Positions 36,094 to 46,612 are shown, counted from the first letter of the stretch. The stretch: 64,000 nucleotides of DNA from Woeseia sp. (GCA_021773015.1 JAJFKW010000001.1:1719305-1783304); one strand, 5' to 3'. The notes: generated by a model from the sequence alone, not told the origin. Translations and numbers: made by a program.

Positions 36094-36165
36094 TGTGGCA
36101 CGTAAGTTTTAGGATATTTCGTAGCTGCCAGTACACTAGCTGCCGACAAGAGGCTTAGCGAAGAA

Positions 36166-36564
36166 ATGATTGAGAAATTGCTGAAAATCACCGGACCGGC
36201 CCATGTTGTTGGCGGATTGCTGCTCTTCGCGAGTGGGTTTTTGCCACCTGTTCAACAAGAGATCCAGGCGTTGCTTGGCACGTCCTCAGCGCAGATCTGG
36301 TCACCTTTTTTCTCGGCCGTGCTTGGCCCTACAATCGCAAGTTGGGGCGTGTTATTTGGCGCTGTTGTCAAAGAATTTTTCGATGCGCCATCTTCGCGCC
36401 TTTGGTGGACAATGATTGCATCCGTGCTGATCTGGGCACCGCTGGATACGGCGCTATGCCTGCACTACGGTGTTCTGATTGGCGCCCTGGTGAACACGAC
36501 AGTGGTCATTGTATTGCTCGGCTTACTCATTGCCATTAAGCAAAGAATTCAAGAGTACAAATAG
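36166..36564 (+). CDS. Small four-helix membrane protein, unknown function
   Basis: 132 residues with four hydrophobic segments (about 12-28, 47-67, 78-98, 103-124). Helical turns contain Gly and Trp but no motif I recognise. The N-terminal stretch IEKLLKITGPAHVVGG is charged then hydrophobic. Independent of neighbours, with 72 bases before and 93 after. Confidence 0.65.
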   Translation: MIEKLLKITGPAHVVGGLLLFASGFLPPVQQEIQALLGTSSAQIWSPFFSAVLGPTIASWGVLFGAVVKEFFDAPSSRLWWTMIASVLIWAPLDTALCLHYGVLIGALVNTTVVIVLLGLLIAIKQRIQEYK

Positions 36565-36657
36565 CCGCATATTCGTTGAGCAAAGTCTGTGCGCGAAGTT
36601 TGCTTGAGCACACGAGCGAGCCACTTTATCGCACAGCCATGTCCGCATCGAGCACCG

Positions 36658-37593
36658 CTATGGGTGTGCGGGTACCGCTCGATTCCTGCGGCCTACCAAC
36701 ACCACGTCGATCACAAATAAAACGACCGCCGTCCAAATGCAAACGAAGCAAATAAGATGTGGGAGCGTAAGTGCTTCGCCGTAGTAGTAGCCGATTAGGA
36801 ACTGCCCGGTAGGTCCGATAAATTGCAAAAACCCTATCGTCGATAATCGCAAACGGCGTGCCGCGATGGCAAAAAACAAAAGCGGTAAGACGGTAAATGG
36901 GCCAGCGAGCAACAGTAAACCAACCATCCTCGGGTTATCCGGCGAAAATGGCGAGCCGCCCGCCTGAATAAGGTACACCAGATAAACGAGCGCGACGGGA
37001 AACAACAACAGGGTTTCCACGAATAGCCCAGGCATCGCTCCCACCTCGACCTTCTTGCGGATTAGCCCGTATGCGGTGAACGAGATAGCAAGCGTTACAG
37101 ATATAAGCGGAAATTTGCCACCACTGAATGTCAGGATCGCGACGCCGATCGCTGCCAGCGCGACCGCGCCAACCTGCATTCGCCGCAGCCGCTCTCCAAG
37201 AAACAGGTAGCCGACCAATACCAGCAACAACGGATTAATGTAATAACCCAGGCTGCCTTGGAACACTTGGTCATTTTGTGTCGCCCAGATGTAGATCAAC
37301 CAGTTGACCGCAATGACAAGCGCTGACAACGATAACCAACCGAGCTTGCGAATATCGCTCAATATGACGCGAATTTCTGACCATTGACTGCGAGCGAACA
37401 AAATAGCGGCACCAAATGGCACAGACCACACGATTCGGTGCATCAGCATCTCAGTCGCTGACACGCTGTCGGCAACCTTGAAATAGATCGGCAATGCACC
37501 CCACATCGTAAACGCAATCACACCAGCGATAACGCCGCTGCGTGCAGCCGCATCCTCGCCAGCCGAGCCGACGATTATCGTCTGCTGGTTCAT
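36658..37593 (-). CDS. rarD: RarD-type EamA/DMT transporter
   Basis: 311 residues from ATG at 37593; an upstream extension is not hydrophobic. Ten membrane helices. The pattern MHRIVWSVPFGAAIL, NWLIYIWATQND and GSLGYYINPLLLVLVGY (in parts GSLGYYINPL, LVLVGY) is specific to RarD, a chloramphenicol-sensitivity protein of the drug/metabolite transporter superfamily. True substrate unknown. Confidence 0.88.
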   Translation of the reverse strand: MNQQTIIVGSAGEDAAARSGVIAGVIAFTMWGALPIYFKVADSVSATEMLMHRIVWSVPFGAAILFARSQWSEIRVILSDIRKLGWLSLSALVIAVNWLIYIWATQNDQVFQGSLGYYINPLLLVLVGYLFLGERLRRMQVGAVALAAIGVAILTFSGGKFPLISVTLAISFTAYGLIRKKVEVGAMPGLFVETLLLFPVALVYLVYLIQAGGSPFSPDNPRMVGLLLLAGPFTVLPLLFFAIAARRLRLSTIGFLQFIGPTGQFLIGYYYGEALTLPHLICFVCIWTAVVLFVIDVVLVGRRNRAVPAHP

Positions 37594-37721
37594 GTCGGGA
37601 TTCCGATCAACGCAGTGTATCGAGCAAGATTGCGAAGCGGTATCCGCAATGTCCCGTATCCCAGAGGATGGCATTTGATGTTAATGATGGAGTGTTGAAA
37701 TATTGCAATTGGAGATCGGTA

Positions 37722-38177
37722 ATGATGACACGAATACTGCGAACACTCATAGGCATATTCATTCTTGTTTCATTGCATGGCTGCGACCGCGACACTATGT
37801 CGGAACGCGGTTTCAGCCTGCCCGAAGGAGATCCGCTAGCCGGTGAACAGGCGTTCTTGGCCATGCAGTGTAACGAATGTCACTCTATCAACAGTCTCGA
37901 ACTACCAACGGCGGCGATGCCCGATTCGCCTTACGTTGAACTCGGCGGCGAAGTGTCGAAGGTTAAGACTTACGGTGACCTCGTAACGTCAATTATCAAC
38001 CCTTCGCACAAGCTTGCACCCGGCTACCCGCTGGACGATATTTCCGAAGACGGCAAGTCGAAGATGGTTGTCTACAATGAATACATGACCGTTCAGGAGT
38101 TGATTGACATCGTTATGTTTCTGCAGCCGCACTACAAAATTGTTCCCCCGATCCACAATTATCCCGTATTCCGGTAA
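37722..38177 (+). CDS. Cytochrome c lipoprotein
   Basis: 151 residues from the first ATG of an ATGATG pair with GGAGAT upstream. A lipobox ending in LVSLHGC predicts a lipid-anchored protein. One c-type heme motif, CNECHS, lies near residue 50; a Met in DGKSKMVVYNEYM could be the axial ligand. Probably a periplasmic electron carrier. No partner oxidase is adjacent. Confidence 0.85.
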   Translation: MMTRILRTLIGIFILVSLHGCDRDTMSERGFSLPEGDPLAGEQAFLAMQCNECHSINSLELPTAAMPDSPYVELGGEVSKVKTYGDLVTSIINPSHKLAPGYPLDDISEDGKSKMVVYNEYMTVQELIDIVMFLQPHYKIVPPIHNYPVFR

Positions 38178-38311
38178 CCGGCGGCGTTACCAGCAACTAT
38201 TCCACGGAGCACTGACAACATCGATTCAGAAAAATGACCAACTTGTGATATTCGCGTGATATCTGCGCGCGAAGCTCTACGTCAGCAATTTCGCTGAGTT
38301 GGGAGCAAGTG

Positions 38312-39022
38312 ATGAATCGAATATTCAAAGTCGCGTTCTGCATCGGAACGTTTCTTTTTGCGTCCGCCGCAAGTGCTGCGGATATCAATGTACGTATCGT
38401 CAATTTGACGAATGGGATCTGGTACACGCCATTCATGGTAGCGGCACACACTGACGACAGCCGACTATTCACTACCGGAATGCCCGCCTCTGCGAGCATT
38501 CAGGCGATGGCGGAAGGTGGCACCCTTGCCGGCCTGGAAACGGACTTGACAGCCATCGGAGCGACATTTGTTGCGAATCCGGCGGGTGGTTTGCTACCGC
38601 CGGCGATGGAAACCGATACCGATCTCAACACTGACGGCACAGACAACGTGCGGCTATCTGTCGTTGCGATGTTGTTGCCAACAAACGATGCATTCATGGG
38701 ACTCAATGCAGTAACTATCCCTGCCGAGCCAGGAGTCTACGTCTTCAACGTCCCCGCTTACGATGCAGGCACCGAAGCCAACGACGAGATTCTCAATGCG
38801 CCCGCTGGCGGAGCCCCCGGCGTCGCTGGAATGCCAGGGGACCCAGGCGGCCTGGCCGGCAGTGGCGGTAGTGGCGCAGCCGGCGCGGACGCCAATGCAA
38901 ACGTTCACATTCATCGCAATACGCTTGGCGACACCGATGGCACAGGTGGCACTAGCGACTTGGATAGCCGCGTTCACCGCTGGTTGAACCCGGTCGCCCG
39001 CGTGATCGTAACCGTACGATAG
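38312..39022 (+). CDS. Spondin-domain secreted protein 1
   Basis: 236 residues from ATG at 38312; GGGAG lies upstream. Signal peptide ends at ASAADI. The spondin_N core is DINVRIVNLTNGIWYTPFMVAAH, SLASIQAMAEGG, and the late VRIHRWLNPVARVIVTVR-like strand (in parts VNLTNGIWYTPF, MVAAHTDDSRLF, HRWLNPVARVIV). Spondin domains bind other proteins or membranes in eukaryotes; bacterial versions are secreted with unknown targets. A Gly/Ala-rich low-complexity insert is found between ~165 and 195. Tandem with a paralog downstream. Confidence 0.85.
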   Translation: MNRIFKVAFCIGTFLFASAASAADINVRIVNLTNGIWYTPFMVAAHTDDSRLFTTGMPASASIQAMAEGGTLAGLETDLTAIGATFVANPAGGLLPPAMETDTDLNTDGTDNVRLSVVAMLLPTNDAFMGLNAVTIPAEPGVYVFNVPAYDAGTEANDEILNAPAGGAPGVAGMPGDPGGLAGSGGSGAAGADANANVHIHRNTLGDTDGTGGTSDLDSRVHRWLNPVARVIVTVR

Positions 39023-39032
39023 GAGTCAAAAC

Positions 39033-39776
39033 GTGAATTCAACTTATCTACGAGCGCGCGTTTGCGGCATAGCCGCGGCAACGATGCTTGGCATAGCCGC
39101 GTGCAGCGGTAGCTCGACACCTCCGGTGACACCACCTGCGCCAATACCACCTCCGCCGATGGCAACGATCGAGGTGACCATCAGCAATTTGACCAACGCA
39201 CAGCCGTTGTCACCGGTGGCCGTTGTCGCACATACCGACGGCTACAACCCATTTTCGGTTGGCCAGGCGGCGACCCCTGGACTAGAAATGCTCGCGGAGG
39301 CCGGCGACAACACTGCGTTTCTAGTCGAAGCAGATGCAAGCGGATCAATTCGAACCAGCGCCTCAGGTACCGGACCAATTCCACCAGGGGCAAGCGAAAC
39401 GATCAGCGTCGTCGTATTTGAATCGTTGCTGTCAAATACACAAATCTCGGTAATGACCATGTTGGTTAACACCAACGACGCAATATCAGGCATTAATGCG
39501 GTCGCCACAGGCGACATGCAGGTCGGAGACTCGATCAGCAGGCGCGCGATCGCCTACGACGCGGGCACGGAAGCCAATACGGAAACCGCCGTTACTATTC
39601 CAGGCCCCGCTGGCAATGGTGAAGGCTTCAACGCTGCACGTGACGATCGAGTCGATCAAGTCACAATGCACGGTGGTGTTGTAAGCCGGGATGATGGATT
39701 CGCCTCTTCCGATCTCAGGGAGGCGCATCGATTCGACAACCCGGTTGTGCAAGTGACTCTGACGCGAACGTTGTGA
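39033..39776 (+). CDS. Spondin-domain lipoprotein 2
   Basis: 247 residues from GTG at 39033. A lipobox ending in GIAACS predicts a lipoprotein, followed by a Pro-rich linker (TPPVTPPAPIPPPP). The spondin core mirrors the upstream paralog: ISNLTNAQPLSPVAVVAHTD and a late AHRFDNPVVQVTLTRT strand; both share YDAGTEAN. Gene duplication is likely. The two genes are 10 bases apart and end at a strong terminator. Confidence 0.85.
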   Translation: MNSTYLRARVCGIAAATMLGIAACSGSSTPPVTPPAPIPPPPMATIEVTISNLTNAQPLSPVAVVAHTDGYNPFSVGQAATPGLEMLAEAGDNTAFLVEADASGSIRTSASGTGPIPPGASETISVVVFESLLSNTQISVMTMLVNTNDAISGINAVATGDMQVGDSISRRAIAYDAGTEANTETAVTIPGPAGNGEGFNAARDDRVDQVTMHGGVVSRDDGFASSDLREAHRFDNPVVQVTLTRTL

Positions 39777-39805
39777 AGCGCGTTTAGTCGGAGTCCGTCA
39801 GGGTG

Positions 39806-39837
39806 CCCCCGCCATTATTCTTGGCGGGGGTATTTTG
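39806..39837 (+). terminator. Rho-independent terminator after the spondin genes
   Basis: CCCCCGCCA and TGGCGGGGG form a perfect 9-bp stem with a 7-base loop, followed by TATTTTG. Separates the spondin pair from the response regulator. Confidence 0.88.
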
Positions 39838-39919
39838 ATTCTGAAACCATTGTGATAAATCCGTGAACATTCCGGTCTATAACTACAGGGATAAGAAGAT
39901 ATTTTGGGGTAAACGTCGG

Positions 39920-40642
39920 GTGAACAAACATCGCATTCTGGTTGTTGAAGACGAGCGCGATATCGCGGAACTCATTCGTCTGCACCTTGCAGATCTCGAC
40001 TACGACGTATCCATCGCGCCAGACGGCCACAGCGGGCTGCGCCTCGCGACAATGCAACGCTGGGATTTGATTGTTCTGGATCTGCGCCTACCAGGCGTCG
40101 ATGGACTCGAAATCTGCCGGCAGGTCCGCGCCAACTCTGAGTACACGCCAATTTTGATGCTGACGTCGAAATCATCAGAGTTGGATCGGGTGTTGGGCCT
40201 GGAAATTGGCGCGGACGACTATGTAACGAAACCGTTCAGCGTGCTTGAGCTGATGGCACGAGTGAAAGCGATCCTGCGGCGGGCTAAAGCCACAGAGGCG
40301 GCACCAGCTAGCGACCGCGAGCCTTTACGAATAAACCAATTATTAATCGACCCAATCACGCGCAGCGCGGATGTGGCCGGCAAGCCGGTCGATTTGACGG
40401 CTAAGGAATTTGACCTGTTGTTGCACTTTGCCAAGAATCCTGGCCGCGTCTATCGTCGCGCCGAACTCCTCGACAGCGTCTGGGGATACGGGCACGACGG
40501 TTACGAACACACAGTTAACTCTCACATCAACAGATTGCGATCCAAGATTGAAGAGGACTCTGCAAATCCAGACTATATTGTCACGGTCTGGGGAGTTGGT
40601 TACAAACTACAAGTGCCACGAACAACCGGGCAAGCCCTGTGA
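39920..40642 (+). CDS. OmpR-family response regulator
   Basis: 240 residues from GTG at 39920. A receiver domain (acidic pair in VVEDERD, phospho-Asp54 in DLIVLDLRLPG, Lys in YVTKPFSVLEL) is followed by a winged-helix DNA-binding domain (LTAKEFDLLLHFAKNPGRV, HTVNSHINRLRSKIEED). A start at GTG 39863 is possible but adds a non-family tail. The stop overlaps the kinase start (GTGA), so they form a pair. Location next to the spondin genes suggests, but does not prove, that it regulates them. Confidence 0.92.
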   Translation: MNKHRILVVEDERDIAELIRLHLADLDYDVSIAPDGHSGLRLATMQRWDLIVLDLRLPGVDGLEICRQVRANSEYTPILMLTSKSSELDRVLGLEIGADDYVTKPFSVLELMARVKAILRRAKATEAAPASDREPLRINQLLIDPITRSADVAGKPVDLTAKEFDLLLHFAKNPGRVYRRAELLDSVWGYGHDGYEHTVNSHINRLRSKIEEDSANPDYIVTVWGVGYKLQVPRTTGQAL

Positions 40643-42123
40643 TAAAACTGCATACAAAACTGTCGCTCGCGATGCTCGGCATTGTGCTGCTGTTGGGCGG
40701 TGCTTTTTACGTGATCGACAGAATCAGTGTAAAACTGTACTACGACGAGCTAAGCCAGAGACTAAATGCGTCGCTGGCAATGTATGTTGTAAACGAACAA
40801 TCACTGATTAACAGCGGCCAACCCAACGTCGCTGCCCTTGACGAGTTGGCGCATCGAGCGATGGTTATCAACCCGACCGCCGAAATCTATCTGCTCGACA
40901 CCCGTGGACAGATTCTTGACCACGTTTTGCCCGAGGAGTCGGTCAATGCTCAATCGGTGAACCTTGCGCCATTACGCGAATTGATGTCTGGCGGTGCGCG
41001 GTTGCCCATCAAAGGCGACGACCCCAAAAACCCTGGTATCCAGAAAGTGTTTTCGGTTTCACCCGTCATGGACGGGAGTAATTCGGACGAACTCGCTGGA
41101 TATCTGTACGTCGTGCTCGGCGGTGCGCAATATGAAGCTGCGGCCGCAGACGTTTCGGGCAGTTACGTGCAACGGATGATTCCCGCGGCGATCGCCTTTT
41201 TGGTACTGACGGCTTTCCTCGCTGGGGCGTTGATCTTTGCGCTGCTCACGCGTCGGCTTAGAAAACTCACGGCTGAAGTCACCGAATACGACACAATCGA
41301 TTTTAGCGATAAACATAGAATTTCGCCGGCTACCTCTACAGACGACGAAGTCGATGAACTACGCAATACCGTCCATCGCATGTCGCAGCGTATTGCATTG
41401 CAGGTAGAGAGCCTAAAAGAAAACGACAAACTTCGCCGACAATTGGTTACGAACGTTTCTCATGACTTGAGAACACCGTTAGCGTCCATGCAAGGCTATA
41501 TCGAGACATTATTGATCAAGAACGACTCTCTCGACGATGAAACCAGACTCTCCTACCTCGAAATAGCACGCAAACACGCTGCACGTCTCGGTACTCTTAT
41601 CCAAGATCTATTCGAACTGGCAAAATTGGATTCCAATCGCGTTTCACCGAATTTTGAGCACTTCCCACTAACCGATTTAGTGCAAGACGTCATGCAAGAA
41701 TTTGCGCTAGATGCGCGACAGCAGAATATCCAGCTGGAAATACAGCCAGCACGCGAACCCATCATCGTTTATGCCGACATTAGCCTGATACAGCGCGTCC
41801 TCGAGAATTTAGTTGCGAACGCTCTCAAATTCACGCCTCAGTGGGGATCAATTGCAATTGCGCTTGATCACAACGATGACGGCATTGCCGTTAGCGTCAC
41901 GGATACCGGATCCGGAATCGCTGAGGAGCACTTACCGAGAATTTTTGACCGCTTCTATCGTGCCGAAGAAGGTGAGGAATCGCGCGCAACGTCGACCGGC
42001 CTTGGTCTTGCGATTGCGAAACGAATACTGGAGCTGCACGGCAGCCAAATTTCAGTCACAAGCCGTATATCCGAAGGAACAAGCTTTCAGTTTGCCTTGC
42101 CCGAAGCCAAGATCGCTGCATAG
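40639..42123 (+). CDS. Sensor histidine kinase
   Basis: 494 residues. Two membrane helices (about 8-24 and 182-203) flank a periplasmic sensor of ~155 residues. A HAMP-type linker leads to HisKA with phospho-acceptor His275 in NVSHDLRTPLAS, then an ATPase domain with N-box ENLVANALKF, G1 DTGSGIAEEH, and G2 STGLGLAIAKR. GTG start overlaps the response regulator stop. The signal is unknown. Confidence 0.93.
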   Translation: MIKLHTKLSLAMLGIVLLLGGAFYVIDRISVKLYYDELSQRLNASLAMYVVNEQSLINSGQPNVAALDELAHRAMVINPTAEIYLLDTRGQILDHVLPEESVNAQSVNLAPLRELMSGGARLPIKGDDPKNPGIQKVFSVSPVMDGSNSDELAGYLYVVLGGAQYEAAAADVSGSYVQRMIPAAIAFLVLTAFLAGALIFALLTRRLRKLTAEVTEYDTIDFSDKHRISPATSTDDEVDELRNTVHRMSQRIALQVESLKENDKLRRQLVTNVSHDLRTPLASMQGYIETLLIKNDSLDDETRLSYLEIARKHAARLGTLIQDLFELAKLDSNRVSPNFEHFPLTDLVQDVMQEFALDARQQNIQLEIQPAREPIIVYADISLIQRVLENLVANALKFTPQWGSIAIALDHNDDGIAVSVTDTGSGIAEEHLPRIFDRFYRAEEGEESRATSTGLGLAIAKRILELHGSQISVTSRISEGTSFQFALPEAKIAA

Positions 42124-42153
42124 CCACTAATCAACTGCCCGGTCGGGAATAAT

Positions 42154-42169
42154 TTCAGTTGTGACTGAA
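42154..42169. promoter_or_regulatory. Inverted repeat upstream of oadG, possible operator
   Basis: TTCAGT-TGTG-ACTGAA forms a 6-bp inverted repeat flanked by A/T bases, about 77 bases before the oadG start. Possibly a regulator site or a weak stem after the kinase gene. Confidence 0.3.
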
Positions 42170-42245
42170 TTTCATTACAAAGCGCGAAAGATTTTCTGCA
42201 AATCCCGCTATACTCCATGCTCTTTGTGATACGGAATCGAAATTC

Positions 42246-42455
42246 GTGGAAGTTAGCTTAATCGAACAAGGGATACAGCTGATGTTTGTCGGCATGGGCA
42301 CCGTGTTCATATTTCTGACGATTCTGGTGTTCGCGATGAAACTGCTGTTTCGGCTGGTCACACTGATTCAACCGCCCGTCGCATCCGCAGATATTGCCGA
42401 TGACGAATTAGCCGCTATCTCGGCGGCAATCAACTATTTTGAGAACGATAAGTAA
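42246..42455 (+). CDS. oadG: Oxaloacetate decarboxylase gamma subunit
   Basis: 69 residues with GTG start. One membrane helix (~11-33) with GVFIFLTI-like hydrophobics after the MFVGMGTVF motif, then a polar tail ([16 protein letters not shown]). This is the usual OadG, which anchors and stabilises the alpha-beta complex and binds zinc. oadA starts 23 bases downstream. Confidence 0.9.
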   Translation: MEVSLIEQGIQLMFVGMGTVFIFLTILVFAMKLLFRLVTLIQPPVASADIADDELAAISAAINYFENDK

Positions 42456-42477
42456 CCTACGCGAAAAGATCCTGACA

Positions 42478-44259
42478 ATGTCCCAAACTACAGAAAACAA
42501 AACCCCGCTCGGAATAACAGACGTCGTATTGCGCGACAGTCACCAGAGTCTATTGGCAACGCGAATGCGGCTTGACGATATGTTGCCGATTGCTGAGGCA
42601 TTGGATCAGATCGGTTTTTGGTCGTTGGAAACCTGGGGTGGCGCCACGTTCGACGCTTGTATCCGTTACCTAGGTGAGGATCCATGGGAACGGGCACGCA
42701 AGCTGCGCGAAGTATTGCCGAATACGCCGCAGCAAATGCTATTTCGTGGCCAGAATATTCTGGGTTACCGGCACTACGCCGATGACCTGGTATGCAAATT
42801 CGTAGATCGTGCGGCTGCCAACGGCATCAGCGTATTTCGAATATTTGATGCCATGAACGATATGCGCAACCTGCAAACCGCCATCAAAGCAACAATTGAT
42901 ATCGGTATGCATGCGCAAGGCACGATTTGTTACACGGTCAGCCCGGTACACACCATGGATTTGTGGATTGAACTCGGCAAGCAGATCGAAGACATGGGCG
43001 CAGATTCCATCTGTATAAAGGATATGGCCGGCCTACTGCGCCCGTACACCGCGTACGAGTTAGTGACGCGATTGAAAAATACGGTAGATATTCCGATCCA
43101 CATGCAGTGCCACGCGACTACCGGCTTATCAACGGCGACCTGCGTTAAAGCGGCCGAAGCCGGTATCGACAATATTGATACGGCCATTTCTTCGATGAGT
43201 ATGACCTACGGTCACTCACCAACAGAATCGTTGGTGGCAATACTGGAGGGTACCGAAAGAGACACCGGTCTTAACATCGAAAAAATTGAGAAAATCGCAA
43301 GTTATTTTCGTGAAGTGCGAAAAAAGTATGCAAAATTTGAAGGTAGCTTACGCGGCGTAGATTCGCGAATCCTCGTCGCACAAGTTCCAGGCGGCATGTT
43401 GACAAACCTCGAGGGCCAACTGAAAGAGCAAAATGCGGGCGACAAGCTCGATGACGTGCTTGAGGAAATACCGCGAGTTCGCGAGGACCTCGGAATGATC
43501 CCGCTGGTAACGCCAACTTCGCAGATTGTCGGTACACAGGCGGTCATCAATGTCCTGATGGGCGAGCGCTACAAGAATATTACAAAAGAAACAGCCGGTG
43601 TCCTGAAAGGTGAATACGGCGCGACACTGGCACCGGTCAACAAAGAACTACAAACGCGCGTTCTCGAGGGCGGGCAACCAGTTACCTGTCGACCGGCTGA
43701 TAAAATAGCACCGGAAGTGGAATCGCAGACTGCGGAATTTAAGCAAATCGCGAAAGAAAAGAACATTCGACTCGCCGACGACGTTATCGATGATGTATTA
43801 ACCTACGCGCTGTTTCCACAAATCGGTATTAAATTCTTAGAAAACCGCGACAACCCGGAGGCGTTCGAACCGATTCCCTGCGCGGACGAGATACCCGCCG
43901 CGACTGCATCGAGCGTGTCACAAACATCAAACGGACCGCGCAGTTACGACGTGCGAATTAATGGTAAGTCTTACGCTGTTGAGGTTGCGGAAAGTGGTCA
44001 GTTGGCGAGCGTTGCGTCGCAGCCGACACCAGCACCGAGCGGCACAGGTGAACCAGTTTCAGCCGTGCTTGCGGGAAACGTATTCAAAGTGTTAGTCGCC
44101 GCCGGCGATCAAGTAATCGAAGGCCAGGCATTGTTGGTACTCGAAGCGATGAAGATGGAGACCCAGATCAGCGCACCTAAAGCGGGCACAATCGGCCGTG
44201 TCTGCGTTAAAGAAGGCGACGCAGTCGTGGTTGGTGATGAGCTGGTCCTAATCTCGTAA
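42478..44259 (+). CDS. oadA: Oxaloacetate decarboxylase alpha subunit (biotin carrier)
   Basis: 593 residues. N-terminal carboxyltransferase domain with [33 protein letters not shown] and metal-binding [12 protein letters not shown]; a hinge rich in Pro/Ala/Ser (~500-525); C-terminal biotinyl domain with EAMKMET (biotin on Lys559). It transfers the C4 carboxyl of oxaloacetate to biotin. The Na+-translocating beta subunit follows. A longer frame upstream overlaps oadG and is less likely. Confidence 0.96.
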   Translation: MSQTTENKTPLGITDVVLRDSHQSLLATRMRLDDMLPIAEALDQIGFWSLETWGGATFDACIRYLGEDPWERARKLREVLPNTPQQMLFRGQNILGYRHYADDLVCKFVDRAAANGISVFRIFDAMNDMRNLQTAIKATIDIGMHAQGTICYTVSPVHTMDLWIELGKQIEDMGADSICIKDMAGLLRPYTAYELVTRLKNTVDIPIHMQCHATTGLSTATCVKAAEAGIDNIDTAISSMSMTYGHSPTESLVAILEGTERDTGLNIEKIEKIASYFREVRKKYAKFEGSLRGVDSRILVAQVPGGMLTNLEGQLKEQNAGDKLDDVLEEIPRVREDLGMIPLVTPTSQIVGTQAVINVLMGERYKNITKETAGVLKGEYGATLAPVNKELQTRVLEGGQPVTCRPADKIAPEVESQTAEFKQIAKEKNIRLADDVIDDVLTYALFPQIGIKFLENRDNPEAFEPIPCADEIPAATASSVSQTSNGPRSYDVRINGKSYAVEVAESGQLASVASQPTPAPSGTGEPVSAVLAGNVFKVLVAAGDQVIEGQALLVLEAMKMETQISAPKAGTIGRVCVKEGDAVVVGDELVLIS

Positions 44260-44260
44260 C

Positions 44261-45394
44261 ATGGATTTCGTCGAACAAATTTGGCAAGGGTCCGGACTCT
44301 ATCAATTAACGTTGGGACAGTTTGCGATGCTTTGCATCTGCTTACTGCTCTTATACCTTGGGATCGCGCGTAAGTTCGAACCATTGCTGCTGGTAACGAT
44401 CGGTTTCGGTGGTCTGCTAAGCAATATCCCCGGCGTGGAAATTGCGACCGGCGACGGCCTGCTCCACCTCACGTACGTTGTCGGTATTGAGACCGGCGCA
44501 TTTCCGCTCATCATTTTCATGGGCGTTGGCGCGATGACCGACTTCGGGCCGCTGCTGGCGAACCCGAAAACGCTGCTGCTCGGGGCAGCCGCCCAATTTG
44601 GCATTTTTGGGACGTTACTCGGTGCCGTCGGACTCACCGCAATGGGTTGGATGGACTTTTCGATTCGTGAAGCGGCCGCTATTGCCATCATCGGCGGTGC
44701 GGATGGTCCAACGGCCATCTACGTGGCCGGAAAGCTTGCGCCACACTTGCTCGGCGCGATTGCGGTCGCCGCCTATTCCTACATGGCGCTGGTACCGATT
44801 ATTCAACCACCCATAATGAAGGCGCTCACGACGGAAAAAGAACGCAAGATACAGATGTTGCAGCTGCGCGAAGTATCCAAGACAGAACGCATCTTATTTC
44901 CGCTCGTTTTGTTGCTCTTAGTAGCGCTACTTTTACCGTCTGCTGCCCCGCTGTTGGGGATGCTTTGTTTCGGAAATTTAATGCGTGAGTGCGGTGTCGT
45001 CGATCGCCTATCAGATACCACCCAAAATGCGCTGATTAATATCGTCACAATTTTTCTCGGTTTGGCTGTTGGCTCGAAGTTGAGCGCGGAACAATTTCTA
45101 GTACCAAGCACGCTCGGCATCCTATTGCTCGGCATGGTTGCGTTCGCCGTTGGCACCGCGAGTGGTGTACTCATGGCCAAATTGATGAACAGGCTATCCA
45201 AGCAGTCGATAAACCCTCTCATCGGCGCCGCCGGTGTCTCCGCGGTCCCGATGGCATCACGCGTTGCCAATAAAGTCGGCCTTGAGGCGAATCCTCAAAA
45301 CATACTATTAATGCATGCGATGGGCCCAAACGTAGCTGGCGTAATCGGCTCCGCAGTTGCTGCAGGCATCATGATTATGTTTGCAACGGGCTAG
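44261..45394 (+). CDS. oadB: Oxaloacetate decarboxylase beta subunit (Na+ pump)
   Basis: 377 residues, about 9-10 membrane helices. [21 protein letters not shown] and [23 protein letters not shown] (in parts [24 protein letters not shown]) hold the conserved Asp that binds Na+; [19 protein letters not shown] follows later. It decarboxylates carboxybiotin and drives Na+ out. ATG is two bases after the oadA stop. Completes an oadGAB operon. Confidence 0.96.
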   Translation: MDFVEQIWQGSGLYQLTLGQFAMLCICLLLLYLGIARKFEPLLLVTIGFGGLLSNIPGVEIATGDGLLHLTYVVGIETGAFPLIIFMGVGAMTDFGPLLANPKTLLLGAAAQFGIFGTLLGAVGLTAMGWMDFSIREAAAIAIIGGADGPTAIYVAGKLAPHLLGAIAVAAYSYMALVPIIQPPIMKALTTEKERKIQMLQLREVSKTERILFPLVLLLLVALLLPSAAPLLGMLCFGNLMRECGVVDRLSDTTQNALINIVTIFLGLAVGSKLSAEQFLVPSTLGILLLGMVAFAVGTASGVLMAKLMNRLSKQSINPLIGAAGVSAVPMASRVANKVGLEANPQNILLMHAMGPNVAGVIGSAVAAGIMIMFATG

Positions 45395-45483
45395 CGGCGC
45401 CACTTAGCTGCAACCCTCGCGGGGCGACAGTACAACCAAAACTATTCGGCGGGATCGTGCTGCAATGGGGTGCAGGATTGACC

Positions 45484-46422
45484 TTAAGGCGTCGCTCGTT
45501 TCGCTTCGTTCGGGATTGGCGCGCCCCCATCATCGTCCTGAGCAACTGCTCTTTTTGAACTTCGAAGTACGAATACATTCCCTAAGATGACTAACGTGAT
45601 CCCAACAAATATGTTCCAGCTTGGCTCAAGGTCTTCGACAAAAAATGAAATTACTAGCGCGACGACGGGAAACATGACCAATGCATAACCAGCGCGGTGC
45701 GCGCCGATACGACCGAGTAAGGTCAGGTACGCACCGAACGCAGCGATTGATCCGAATATGACGAGGTAAAGAAGCGAAATTACGTATGCGGCAGACCAGT
45801 CGAAGTTGAAGGCCTGCTGTTGTCCGACAGAAATAAGGCCGGTTGCCGCCGCGCCGTAAAACATTCCCCACGCGTTTGACTGCACAATAGGTAACCGCGC
45901 ACGTTGCGCGCCCTGTGAAACCATGTTGCCCAGCGATGCGAGGAACGCGCCAACTAAACACAATACCGCACCGTAGAGCGTCGAGTCGGACATCGACAGA
46001 TTCTCAATTTGCGGCATGAATAACAATGCAATTCCGATAATACCGGCGATCGAACCAAGCCAAATACTCGCACCGGATCGAATGCCGAAAAATACTCGCG
46101 AATTCAGCATATTCATCCACAGCATGGTTGAAAATACGATAGCCGTTAATGCGGAAGTAATGTACTGCTGAGCGTGATATGTGAGGATGTAATTGAGACA
46201 AAACAATAGCAAGCCAAGCATCAAGAACCGTCCATGTTCGCGAAGCGTGAATCGCAAATTTAAACCCTTTGTCAAACACCAGGCAAATAGCAAAATCGAC
46301 GCCAGAGCATAACGGTAAAACACCGATACCTCTGGCGCCACAACGCCAAGCTGAAACTCAATTCCAATCCAGGTCGACCCCCAGATCAGAACCGTTACCG
46401 CATAAAGTAGCCCATTATTCAT
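45484..46422 (-). CDS. EamA/DMT-family transporter
   Basis: 312 residues with ten membrane helices in two EamA halves; the first starts WGSTWIGIEFQLGVVAPEVS, typical of the family. Probable small-metabolite exporter. Its ATG falls within the end of a small upstream frame. Divergent from a MocR-type regulator, a common arrangement where the regulator controls the transporter. Confidence 0.85.
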   Translation of the reverse strand: MNNGLLYAVTVLIWGSTWIGIEFQLGVVAPEVSVFYRYALASILLFAWCLTKGLNLRFTLREHGRFLMLGLLLFCLNYILTYHAQQYITSALTAIVFSTMLWMNMLNSRVFFGIRSGASIWLGSIAGIIGIALLFMPQIENLSMSDSTLYGAVLCLVGAFLASLGNMVSQGAQRARLPIVQSNAWGMFYGAAATGLISVGQQQAFNFDWSAAYVISLLYLVIFGSIAAFGAYLTLLGRIGAHRAGYALVMFPVVALVISFFVEDLEPSWNIFVGITLVILGNVFVLRSSKRAVAQDDDGGAPIPNEAKRATP

Positions 46423-46612
46423 CGTTGCTTGTTCGGCTATTGCCGGCGCATTCCAGAGTACACAATGCGTGTCGCATCATCCGTGTATGAGTATCACGAT
46501 AATGATGTAGCCGCCAAGGGGCGCCGAAAATCGCAGCAATTGCTTTTTTCCACGACACTCGATGCAGGTGCGCAGATTTGTTTCTGTTGATCGGGTCACC
46601 GTTATTCCACAT
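46415..46612 (-). CDS. Small reading frame with a strong ribosome site before the EamA gene
   Basis: 65 residues, basic and without a membrane helix: it opens MWNNGDPINRNKSAHLH and contains WKKAIAAIFGAPWRLHHYR. AAAGGAGA lies six bases before ATG, much better than the neighbouring genes' sites. Its stop (46415-46417) overlaps the start of the EamA gene (46422), so translation of one may affect the other. No homolog is recognised; it could be a leader peptide, a small protein or chance. Confidence 0.4.
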   Translation of the reverse strand: MWNNGDPINRNKSAHLHRVSWKKAIAAIFGAPWRLHHYRDTHTRMMRHALCTLECAGNSRTSNDE

